DNA from: Zunongwangia endophytica
GTDB lineage: Bacteria > Bacteroidota > Bacteroidia > Flavobacteriales > Flavobacteriaceae
DNA length: 64,000 bases
Assembly (NCBI RefSeq): GCF_030409505.1
Contig: NZ_JAUFPZ010000002.1
Span: 310,001 to 374,000, forward strand
Direction of reading: 5' to 3'
This document shows, piece after piece, positions 22,750-30,396 of this stretch (position 1 is the first letter of the stretch; every line of letters begins with the position of its first letter). Both the position numbers and the translations under genes were made by a program. The notes below the pieces were generated by a model, which did no database searches, was not told the DNA's origin, and saw nothing but the letters and a program-made list of their open reading frames with translations.

Positions 22750-24285
22750 ATGCTGGTAAAAGTTTATGGTAGTGCTGTTTTTGGAGTAGAAGCAACAACT
22801 GTTGCAGTTGAAGTAAATATAGACAAAGGCATAGGCTACCATTTAGTAGGATTACCAGATAATGCTGTAAAAGAAAGCAGTTTTAGAATTGCAGCAGCAT
22901 TACAAAATAACGGATTCAAATTTCCGGGAAAAAAGATTATAGTGAATATGGCTCCCGCCGATCTTCGAAAAGAAGGATCGGCTTACGACCTAACTTTTGC
23001 TATCGGTATTTTGGCAGCTTCTGGCCAGATAAAAGCCGAAAATATTTCAGAATATATTATAATGGGAGAGTTATCCCTTGATGGAAGTTTACAACCCATC
23101 AAGGGAGCACTTCCTATTGCCATAAAGGCGAAACAGGAAGGTTTTAAACACTTCATCTTACCAGAACAAAATGCAAAAGAAGCAGCGATAGTTTCAGATA
23201 TTAAAGTTTTTGGTGTAAATAATTTAAAGGAAGTTTGCGATCACTTTGATAAAGCTTCAGAATTACCTGAGACCATCATCAACACTCGAGAAGAGTTCTA
23301 TAATCATTTAGATCATCCTGAGCATGACTTTGCAGATGTAAAAGGACAGGAGTCTATTAAACGCTGTATGGAAATTGCCGCAGCAGGCGGGCACAATATT
23401 ATTTTAATTGGCCCACCCGGAGCCGGTAAAACCATGCTGGCTAAAAGATTACCGAGCATCTTGCCACCCATGACTTTGCATGAAGCACTTGAAACGACGA
23501 AAATTCATAGTGTTGTCGGTAAAATAAAAGATCATGGTTTAATGGCGCAGCGACCTTTTAGAAGTCCACATCATACTATTTCTGACGTTGCACTTGTCGG
23601 CGGTGGGGCTTATCCGCAGCCGGGAGAAATTTCCCTTTCGCATAACGGTGTTTTATTTTTAGATGAATTACCAGAATTTAAACGCAGTGTTTTAGAAGTG
23701 ATGCGACAGCCTTTAGAAGATCGAGAAGTCACCATTTCTAGAGCTAGATTTACGGTGACTTATCCTTCCAGTTTTATGCTAGTTGCAAGTATGAATCCTA
23801 GTCCCGGTGGATATTTTAATGATCCTGATGCTCCAGTAACTTCTTCACCTGCAGAAATGCAACGCTATTTAAGCAAAATTAGCGGTCCGCTTTTGGATCG
23901 AATAGATATTCACATTGAAGTAACTCCGGTTCCTTTCGATAAATTAAGTGATGAGCGTAAAGGAGAAAGTAGTATTGACATTCGAAAACGAGTGACTACT
24001 GCCAGAGAATTTCAAACAATGAGATTCGCTGATTTTGACAATATTCATTATAACGCCCAGATGGGAACTAAACAGATTTCAAGTTTCTGCAAATTAGATT
24101 CGGCTTCAAAAGCACTGCTGAAAACTGCGATGGAGCGCTTAAATCTTTCAGCAAGGGCTTACGACAGAATTTTAAAGGTTTCCAGAACAATTGCCGATTT
24201 AGAAGCTTCCGAAGATGTTAAAGCAATGCATATAAGCGAAGCGATTCAATATAGAAGCTTAGACAGAGAGGGGTGGTTAGGCTAA
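22750..24285 (+). CDS. comM: ComM/YifB-family Mg-chelatase-like AAA+ ATPase
   Basis: A 511-aa protein of the YifB/ComM family, which in naturally transformable bacteria is a hexameric helicase that extends branch migration of incoming DNA. It has the N-terminal Lon-like domain (LVKVYGSAVFGVEA... GLPDNAVKESSFRI), Walker A GPPGAGKT (221-228), Walker B LFLDELPEF, the sensor segment SMNPSPGGYF and the C-terminal Mg-chelatase helical domain. It stands alone between a kinase and a lipoprotein gene. Whether this organism takes up DNA is not shown here. Confidence 0.92.
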   Translation: MLVKVYGSAVFGVEATTVAVEVNIDKGIGYHLVGLPDNAVKESSFRIAAALQNNGFKFPGKKIIVNMAPADLRKEGSAYDLTFAIGILAASGQIKAENISEYIIMGELSLDGSLQPIKGALPIAIKAKQEGFKHFILPEQNAKEAAIVSDIKVFGVNNLKEVCDHFDKASELPETIINTREEFYNHLDHPEHDFADVKGQESIKRCMEIAAAGGHNIILIGPPGAGKTMLAKRLPSILPPMTLHEALETTKIHSVVGKIKDHGLMAQRPFRSPHHTISDVALVGGGAYPQPGEISLSHNGVLFLDELPEFKRSVLEVMRQPLEDREVTISRARFTVTYPSSFMLVASMNPSPGGYFNDPDAPVTSSPAEMQRYLSKISGPLLDRIDIHIEVTPVPFDKLSDERKGESSIDIRKRVTTAREFQTMRFADFDNIHYNAQMGTKQISSFCKLDSASKALLKTAMERLNLSARAYDRILKVSRTIADLEASEDVKAMHISEAIQYRSLDREGWLG

Positions 24286-24370
24286 ATCTTTTTTCTTTTT
24301 AGCAAGACCTTTAAATTTTTGTAATTAATTTTTGATAAATTGTTCCTGAATTTTCAATCAATCCCAATTC

Positions 24371-25525
24371 ATGAAAAAATTAGTGCTTGTTTTTGTCGCT
24401 TTTGGTCTTTTTAGCTGCAAAAAGGAAACAGCCAGTGATATAGAGCAAACCGAGGAAACCTCTTCTGATTCCATTATAGATATAGATTCAATTACCGAGA
24501 CTATAATTCCTGAAACTACTATCGATTTTACGCTGGAAGAAGCAAATCGTCTCGCAGAACTCCCATTAGAATGCGTTGGAACGCAATATCCTAATAAATT
24601 GAGTCAGACGCTCGAAAATGCTGAAGCCATGGGGGAACCAAAAGAATTGCACCCTGCATTTTTTGGTTGTTTCGATTGGCATAGCTCGGTGCATGGGCAT
24701 TGGTCGTTGGTGGCACTTTTAAAAAGTTTCCCAAATCTTGAAAAAGCAGATGAAATTCGTCAAAAACTGGAAGCCTCTTTAACGGCTGAAAATATCAAGT
24801 CTGAAGTAGAATACTTTAAAAGACCCCAAGCATTAAGTTATGAGAGAACGTATGGTTGGGCGTGGCTTTTAAAACTTGCAGAAGAATTGAAAACCTGGGA
24901 TGATCCAATGGCAACCAAGCTTGATAAAAATCTACAACCACTTACCGATTTAATTGTATCGAGATATCTAGAATTCTTACCAAAATTAAACTATCCAATT
25001 AGAGTTGGAGAGCATACCAACACCGCTTTCGGTTTAGGTTTCGCTTACGATTACGCGGTAGCTGCTGAAAATAAAGAGCTTCAGGAAATCATCTCTAAAA
25101 GAGCTAAAGATTTTTATTTAAAAGATGATAATTGTCCGATCGCCTGGGAGCCTAGTGGTTACGACTTCTTATCGCCATGTCTAGAAGAAGTAGATATTAT
25201 GCGAAGAATCATGCCTAAAAATGCATTTTTTCTATGGGTAGAAGATTTTATGCCAGAACTTATGAATAAAGATTTCTCTATTGAAGTAGGCGAGGTATCT
25301 GATAGAAGTGATGGTAAACTTGTACACTTAGACGGTCTAAATTTTAGTCGAGCTTGGGTTTTTAATGGCTTAGCTGATACCTATCCAGAAAAGTTTAGCC
25401 ATTTAAGCTCACTTGCCGATAGTCATTTATCTTATTCTTTTCCTAATCTGGTAGGAGATTCGTACGAAGGCGGCCATTGGTTAGGAAGTTTTGCGATCTA
25501 TGCGTTAAGCAGAGATAAAAAGTAA
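24371..25525 (+). CDS. DUF2891 lipoprotein
   Basis: A 384-aa protein with a lipoprotein signal ending at Cys16 (LFSCKKE), then an acidic Ser/Thr-rich linker to about residue 50. The rest matches DUF2891 by recognition: LPLECVGTQYPNKL, HPAFFGCFDWHSSVHGHWSL, a helical middle, and LSPCLEEVDIMRR. The conserved His and Trp residues in FDWHSSVHGHW look like a ligand or active site, and the alpha-helical pattern recalls (alpha/alpha) barrels. The function is unknown. The Nramp-like gene begins 1 base after its stop, so it is tied to that transporter and the 5-oxoprolinase genes. Confidence 0.85.
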   Translation: MKKLVLVFVAFGLFSCKKETASDIEQTEETSSDSIIDIDSITETIIPETTIDFTLEEANRLAELPLECVGTQYPNKLSQTLENAEAMGEPKELHPAFFGCFDWHSSVHGHWSLVALLKSFPNLEKADEIRQKLEASLTAENIKSEVEYFKRPQALSYERTYGWAWLLKLAEELKTWDDPMATKLDKNLQPLTDLIVSRYLEFLPKLNYPIRVGEHTNTAFGLGFAYDYAVAAENKELQEIISKRAKDFYLKDDNCPIAWEPSGYDFLSPCLEEVDIMRRIMPKNAFFLWVEDFMPELMNKDFSIEVGEVSDRSDGKLVHLDGLNFSRAWVFNGLADTYPEKFSHLSSLADSHLSYSFPNLVGDSYEGGHWLGSFAIYALSRDKK

Positions 25526-25526
25526 T

Positions 25527-26738
25527 TTGAAAAATTATCTGAAAGAATTAGGGCCTGGAGTCTTAGTTTCTGCTGCTTTTATAGGTCCGGGAACCGTTAC
25601 GGCCTGTACTTTAGCCGGAGTCAACTTTGGCTATTCTTTACTTTGGGCATTATTACTTTCCATTTTTTCTTGCATCATTTTACAGGAAATGGCGGCCAGG
25701 CTTGGTGTTGTTTCTCAGAAAGGGCTAAGTGATAATATTCGTGCAGAGCTTAAAAAGCCAGTTTCGCGGTTTTTAGCCTTAGGTTTAATATTTTCTGCAA
25801 TTGTTATAGGAAATGCGGCTTACGAAGCCGGCAATATTACAGGAGCAGTCTTAGGATTACAAGTGGTATTTGGAGAGCAATATCTAAGCTTCGCTAATTT
25901 CGATATTAATCTTTGGAGCCTGCTGGTTGGTAGTATTGCTTTTATAATTCTATGGATAGGGAATTATAAAGTGCTCGAGAAGATTTTTATTGCGCTAGTT
26001 CTTATAATGAGTCTGGCTTTTATAATTACAGCTATAGTAGTAAAACCTGATATTAGCCAATTACTAAGTGGATTTATTCCCAATAATATATCTACAGGGA
26101 TTCTAGGCGTTATTGCTTTAGTAGGAACTACTGTCGTGCCGTACAATCTATTTTTGCACGCATCACTAGTTAGTGAGAAGTGGAAAGATAAAAAGTATCT
26201 TAAAACAGCTAAGATTGAATTGATCATAGCAATTGTTTTAGGTGGTATCGTTTCAATGGCGATATTGGTTTGCGGTGCAGCTTCAGGATTGGAAAGTGTA
26301 AATAGTGCAATAGATTTAGCTGAAGGTTTAAAACCTGTTTTTGGTAAATACGCCACTTGGTTTATGGCGATTGGTTTGCTATCCGCAGGAATTACATCTT
26401 CAATTACCGCCCCTCTTGCTGCAGCCTATGTGGTTAAAGGTTGTTTAGGATGGAAAACGGACCTGAAGTCTGTAAAATTCAAGGCAGTTTGGGCGTTCGT
26501 TCTCATTGTAGGTATATTTTGCTCTTCTTTAAAAATTCAGCCAATAAAACTAATTCAGTTTGCTCAAATCGCAAACGGAATTTTACTTCCCGTTATTGCT
26601 ATTTTCTTGTTTTGGGTGGTCAATAAAGATTCGGTATTAGGTAATAACAAAAATTCACTTCTTCAGAATATTTTCGGTTTTGTGGTGATAACCATTGCCA
26701 TATTTTTGGGAGTCAAATCTATTATTACCGTGTGGTAA
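25527..26738 (+). CDS. Nramp-fold inner-membrane transporter lacking the canonical metal site
   Basis: A 403-aa protein with about eleven hydrophobic helices, of the Nramp family. I accept the TTG start because the protein then opens MKNYLKELGPGVLVSAAFIG as family members do and sits 1 base after the previous stop. Canonical Nramp proteins bind metal with the DPGN motif of helix 1 and the A-x-x-M-P-H-N motif of helix 6. Here these are G20-P-G-T23 and T201-T-V-V204-P-Y-N, so the Asp, Asn and Met ligands are all replaced. It is therefore unlikely to be an ordinary manganese/iron importer. It precedes pxpABC by 105 bases and may carry 5-oxoproline or a related compound. Confidence 0.85.
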   Translation: MKNYLKELGPGVLVSAAFIGPGTVTACTLAGVNFGYSLLWALLLSIFSCIILQEMAARLGVVSQKGLSDNIRAELKKPVSRFLALGLIFSAIVIGNAAYEAGNITGAVLGLQVVFGEQYLSFANFDINLWSLLVGSIAFIILWIGNYKVLEKIFIALVLIMSLAFIITAIVVKPDISQLLSGFIPNNISTGILGVIALVGTTVVPYNLFLHASLVSEKWKDKKYLKTAKIELIIAIVLGGIVSMAILVCGAASGLESVNSAIDLAEGLKPVFGKYATWFMAIGLLSAGITSSITAPLAAAYVVKGCLGWKTDLKSVKFKAVWAFVLIVGIFCSSLKIQPIKLIQFAQIANGILLPVIAIFLFWVVNKDSVLGNNKNSLLQNIFGFVVITIAIFLGVKSIITVW

Positions 26739-26843
26739 ATTCATTCGATTATAATTAAAATATATGCAATTGAAGGCTTATCATTTCTTTTACACTTTTT
26801 TATCGAAAAACCTTTATATTAAATTTTCTATCAAAAAAGTACT

Positions 26844-27581
26844 ATGGAAGAAATAGATATTAATTGTGATCTTGGCGAAGGTGGCGATTACGATCACTTA
26901 CTAATGCCATTAATTTCCAGTTGTAACATTGCCTGTGGTGGCCATGCAGGAAATGTGGAAACTATGTCGAAAACTGTAGACTTGGCTATTGCAAATAATA
27001 CCAAGATAGGAGCGCATCCTTCGTATCCAGATAAAGCTAATTTTGGTAGAAAATCAATGCAAATTTCTACGGAAGAACTTAAAAGTAGTATCCAAAATCA
27101 GGTCTTAGAATTACAAAAAATAGCTTCGGACAAAGGAGTGAAAATCCATCATGTAAAACCGCATGGAGCGTTATATAATGATGCTGCAAAAGATGAAAAA
27201 ATCGCTAAAATTATAGTGGAAAGTTTGCTTGAAATAGATGCTGGTTTTAGCCTTTTTGTACCATTAAATTCTGTTATTTCTGAAGTCGCAAAAGGGAAAA
27301 TAAATATCATTTTTGAAGGTTTTGCAGATCGGAATTATGAGGCTGATTATTCATTGGTGAGCAGGTCTAAAACCAATGCGGTAATTGAAGAAAAAGAGGC
27401 CGTTTTTAAACATGTTTTTAGCATGTTTAAGCATGGTAAAATTACTATTGAAAATGGCGAAAATCTACCTTGTAATGCAGCTACTTTTTGCCTTCATAGC
27501 GACACTAAGAATTCGGTTGAAATTCTAAGATTTTTGCATCAGCGTTTTTCAGAAGAAAATATAAAGATTAAAAACACATGA
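26844..27581 (+). CDS. pxpA: 5-oxoprolinase subunit A (LamB/YcsF family)
   Basis: Part of the ATP-dependent PxpABC enzyme, which opens 5-oxoproline (pyroglutamate) to glutamate. The 245-aa protein shows the family opening IDINCDLGEGG, SCNIACGGHAGN, the GAHPSYPDKANFGRK segment and KPHGALYND. Its histidines and aspartates suit the family's hydrolase-like barrel. The stop overlaps the pxpB start (ATGA), so translation is coupled. The gene order pxpA-pxpB-pxpC is the standard one. Confidence 0.93.
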   Translation: MEEIDINCDLGEGGDYDHLLMPLISSCNIACGGHAGNVETMSKTVDLAIANNTKIGAHPSYPDKANFGRKSMQISTEELKSSIQNQVLELQKIASDKGVKIHHVKPHGALYNDAAKDEKIAKIIVESLLEIDAGFSLFVPLNSVISEVAKGKINIIFEGFADRNYEADYSLVSRSKTNAVIEEKEAVFKHVFSMFKHGKITIENGENLPCNAATFCLHSDTKNSVEILRFLHQRFSEENIKIKNT

Positions 27582-28312
27582 GTAAGGAATTACCACAAAT
27601 AACACCACTGGGAGATACCGCCATTTTAATTCAGTTTGAACAAATTATTAGTGAAAAATTGCTGGATAAAATTCTCTTTTATAAGAAAGCGATTGAAAAC
27701 TTGTTTATTAAACAAAAGGTTGAAGTAATTAATACATATAACTCGATATTAATTAATTACTTTGTCACTATAGAGGATGTTTATGGTGATATTCAGGCTG
27801 TAAAAGCGGTTTTTCAACAAGACAATAATACAAAAAATAATAATAGTCGTTTACTTGAAATACCGGTATGTTACGATGCTGAATTTGGGATAGATTTAGA
27901 ACTAATTAGTGAAGAGAAAAACATAACTATTTCAGAAATAATTTCATTGCATACGCAGCCGGAATATCGCGTTTATTTTATGGGTTTTTTACCCGGATTT
28001 TTATACTTGGGCGGGCTTGATAAAAAGCTTCAAATTTCAAGAAAATCACAACCCCGGATGAAGATCGAAAAAGGAGCCGTGGGGATAGGTGAAAATCAAA
28101 CCGGAATTTATCCAAAAGAAAGTCCCGGCGGATGGCAAATTATAGGTAATTGCCCAATCGATTTTTTTGATAAAAATCAAGAAATTCCAACGGAAATTTC
28201 AGCGGGAGATTACATCAAATTTAAAAGCGTAGATCGAGAAGAATTCAGCCAGATAAAAGAAGAGGTAAAACAAGGGAAATATCAATTAAAAAAACAAGAT
28301 CGCAATGGGTAA
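27578..28312 (+). CDS. pxpB: 5-oxoprolinase subunit B
   Basis: Together with PxpC it forms the carboxyltransferase-like half of 5-oxoprolinase, also described as allophanate hydrolase subunit 1 (KipI-like). The 244-aa protein has PLGDTAILIQF at the N-terminus and the hallmark VYFMGFLPGFLYLGGL followed by PRMKIEKGAVGIGENQTGIYP and SPGGWQIIG. It overlaps pxpA by 4 bases and pxpC by 8. The older KipI name refers to a kinase inhibitor role in Bacillus; with pxpA and pxpC adjacent, 5-oxoprolinase is the better assignment. Confidence 0.93.
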   Translation: MSKELPQITPLGDTAILIQFEQIISEKLLDKILFYKKAIENLFIKQKVEVINTYNSILINYFVTIEDVYGDIQAVKAVFQQDNNTKNNNSRLLEIPVCYDAEFGIDLELISEEKNITISEIISLHTQPEYRVYFMGFLPGFLYLGGLDKKLQISRKSQPRMKIEKGAVGIGENQTGIYPKESPGGWQIIGNCPIDFFDKNQEIPTEISAGDYIKFKSVDREEFSQIKEEVKQGKYQLKKQDRNG

Positions 28313-29165
28313 AATGAAAGTTTTACAACCAGGACTTTTTAGCAGTATTCAGGATTATGGAAGATTCGGAAACATGAAATTTGGTGTTCCTGTAAGCGGA
28401 GTTATGGATCGATATGCAGCACGTACTGCAAACCTAATGTTGAGGAACGATGCGAACGATTCTGTTTTGGAAATTACGATGATGGGACCAAAATTAGAAT
28501 TTTCTGTAGCTACAAAAATTGTAATCTCGGGAGCCTATCTTTCACCAAAATTAAATGGGGAAGAAGTAGAGAATAATGAAATTATCGAAATTGCCGCAGG
28601 TGATATTCTCCGTTTTGGAAGAAGAATTTTAGGATGTCGAGCGTACCTTGCGATTTCTGGAGGTTTTACTACTGAAGAGGTTTTGGGAAGTAAAAGTTGG
28701 TATGAAAGTATTACTGAATTTTCTAAGCTTGAAAAAGGAATGGAGATTGCTTTTAACGAAGATGCAGTAAGTAAAATTGAAACTAACGCGTCCTTAAAGT
28801 TTGAGAAAAGTTATTTAGAGTCTAATGAAGTTGAAGTTGACAAAGGACCAGAATTTGATGCGCTTTCAGAAAGTCAAAAAGAGGTATTAAGAACTTCAGC
28901 ATTTAGTATCGATCAAAATAATAACAGAATGGCGATACAATTGAAGGAACAGTTAGAAAATAATTTAGATCCTATAATAACAGGACCGGTGCTGCCAGGA
29001 ACAGTTCAGTTAACGCCTTCTGGCAAATTAATTGTCTTAATGATGGATTGTCAAACTACAGGCGGTTATCCCAGAGTATTGCAATTAACGAGTAACGGAA
29101 TTAATGCTATTGCACAAAAATTGACTAACGAAAAAGTGAAGTTTTCTTTTGAAGAATCTATATAA
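28305..29165 (+). CDS. pxpC: 5-oxoprolinase subunit C (biotin-dependent carboxyltransferase-like)
   Basis: The third 5-oxoprolinase subunit, related to allophanate hydrolase subunit 2. It has 286 aa with the family signs LQPGLFSSIQDYGRFG, GVPVSGVMDRYAAR, LEITMMGPKLEF, RAYLAISGGF and the C-terminal DCQTTGGYPRVLQL. An alternative ATG at 28314 (MKVLQPG) would avoid the overlap with pxpB and cannot be excluded. It ends the operon just before a large hairpin. Confidence 0.92.
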   Translation: MGKMKVLQPGLFSSIQDYGRFGNMKFGVPVSGVMDRYAARTANLMLRNDANDSVLEITMMGPKLEFSVATKIVISGAYLSPKLNGEEVENNEIIEIAAGDILRFGRRILGCRAYLAISGGFTTEEVLGSKSWYESITEFSKLEKGMEIAFNEDAVSKIETNASLKFEKSYLESNEVEVDKGPEFDALSESQKEVLRTSAFSIDQNNNRMAIQLKEQLENNLDPIITGPVLPGTVQLTPSGKLIVLMMDCQTTGGYPRVLQLTSNGINAIAQKLTNEKVKFSFEESI

Positions 29166-29170
29166 AAATA

Positions 29171-29248
29171 AAAAAGTGCCGACTAGACGTTTAACGAAGT
29201 AATAAAGACCCTACTCAGAATTACTTCACATTCTATCGACACTTTTTT
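29171..29248 (+). terminator. Large two-stem terminator after pxpC
   Basis: Outer arms AAAAAGTGCCGACTAGA (29171-29187) and TCTATCGACACTTTTT (29232-29247) pair with one mismatch and one bulge. An inner stem GAAGTAAT/ATTACTTC (29196-29203, 29220-29227) is perfect. It starts 6 bases after the pxpC stop and ends in a T-run. The A-run on the left would make it work in both directions. Confidence 0.7.
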
Positions 29249-29683
29249 GCCCCAAAACACCTTAGCTAACTAAAATGATACTTCAAAAGTAATTTAAAAG
29301 ATTCGTATGGCAAAGGGGAAAAACCCCTGTTTTCGTTAAAAATTCTTTTAAACGTTAAAAAATACGTTCAGGATTGTCTTAAAAGCACTTTTTTGTCAAA
29401 AACGTTAAAAAATAATTGATTAGCATTAACTTTAAAATCGGCTAAAGCACACTAAAATGGTAGGAAAAGTAGATTAGGGAAGAAAATTAATATCATTTTA
29501 GTTTAGAAAAAGAAATTTTACAGGCAAATGTGAGGTTATTTTGAGAGGTTGATTTTTAATTTTCTGAATGTAATTATTCTCATGGTTGTAGGGCAATGTT
29601 TGTTATCGTTTCGCGTTAAATATCTTTCTTAGCTGTTTAACTTCTTTATCTTTGTAACATCCAAAGCAAACCTAGTAAGTAAT
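29249..29683 (+). promoter_or_regulatory. Upstream region of the response regulator with CGTTAAA repeats
   Basis: No gene is visible. The 15-mer AAACGTTAAAAAATA occurs twice, at 29350-29364 and 29400-29414, exactly 50 bases apart. Related CGTTAAA copies lie at about 29334 and 29614. A small AGGGG/CCCCT hairpin is at 29314-29328. The repeats may be binding sites for a regulator. Confidence 0.4.
29599..29628 (+). promoter_or_regulatory. Promoter candidate for the response regulator
   Basis: TTTG (29599-29602), 18 bases, then TATCTTTC (29621-29628), close to the Bacteroidota pattern TTTG-N19-21-TAnnTTTG. A second -7-like TATCTTTG is at 29647-29654 but lacks a matching upstream box. Confidence 0.45.
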
Positions 29684-30310
29684 ATGAGTAAATCGATAGT
29701 TATTGTTGATGATCATGCGCTTTTTGGTCAATCCTTAAAGGTTTTGATTAATTCGTATAAAGATTATCGCGTAAAAGGAGTTTTTACCAACGGAAAGGAA
29801 CTTCAGGATAATCTAAGAAAAATGGATCTTCGGCCAGATCTTATATTATTAGATGTTCGTATGCCAGTGATGGATGGGCTACAAACGATGCAGTGGCTTA
29901 AACGTGAATTTCCGAAGCAAAAAACAATGGCACTCACCATGGAAGATGACGAAGAAACGCTACTAAGAATGCTTAGTTTTGGGTGTAGAGGTTATCTTTT
30001 AAAAGATATAGATCCAGATAAGTTTAAGTTGGCCTTAGATCATGTGGTAACCACAGGATATTTTGTAGATCGGGAAGCAATGGACGAGCTGGCTAAGAGA
30101 GAGCGCATCAAAGATCAATTTTCTGAAAGAGAAGTAGAATTACTAAAGTATGTTTGTTCAGAAATGACGTACAAGGAAATAGCTTCAGAAATGAATCTTA
30201 GTCCAAAAACCATCGATGGATATCGCGAAAGTCTATTTAATAAGCTGAATATAAAAAGCAGGGTAGGTCTTGCAGTTTATGCAATTAAGAATCATTATTG
30301 TACTATATAA
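29684..30310 (+). CDS. LuxR/NarL-family response regulator (orphan)
   Basis: A 208-aa two-component DNA-binding protein. The receiver domain has the acidic pair Asp9-Asp10, phosphoacceptor Asp57 in LILLDVRMP, Thr in ALTMEDD and Lys in LLKDIDPDK. The C-terminal LuxR helix-turn-helix runs about 145-200 (FSEREVELLKYV... EIASEMNLSPKTIDGYRESLFNKL). No histidine kinase is adjacent, so its partner must be encoded elsewhere. It is a single gene flanked by two regulatory-looking spacers. Confidence 0.92.
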   Translation: MSKSIVIVDDHALFGQSLKVLINSYKDYRVKGVFTNGKELQDNLRKMDLRPDLILLDVRMPVMDGLQTMQWLKREFPKQKTMALTMEDDEETLLRMLSFGCRGYLLKDIDPDKFKLALDHVVTTGYFVDREAMDELAKRERIKDQFSEREVELLKYVCSEMTYKEIASEMNLSPKTIDGYRESLFNKLNIKSRVGLAVYAIKNHYCTI

Positions 30311-30341
30311 TATTCGTTTGTTTTAGCGTCTTTTTTAGATA

Positions 30342-30357
30342 ATGTAAAGATTTACAT
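30342..30357. promoter_or_regulatory. Palindrome before the GNAT-nitrilase gene
   Basis: ATGTAAAGATTTACAT has perfect 7-base arms around GA. It lies directly upstream of a -7-like TATCTTCG (30360-30367) and 40 bases before the start codon, the place where a repressor or activator would bind. Confidence 0.45.
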
Positions 30358-30396
30358 AGTATCTTCGTTTCCAGAATTAAACATTCTATTTATAAG

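Noticed and set aside
25964..26356. 130-codon minus-strand frame inside the Nramp-like gene
   Set aside because: Composition reflects the antisense of membrane helices; the plus frame has family homology throughout.
29171..29248. Large hairpin after pxpC considered as a riboswitch or a mobile-element remnant
   Set aside because: It sits right after a stop codon and ends in a T-run, so a two-stem terminator is the simpler reading; no terminal target duplication is seen.
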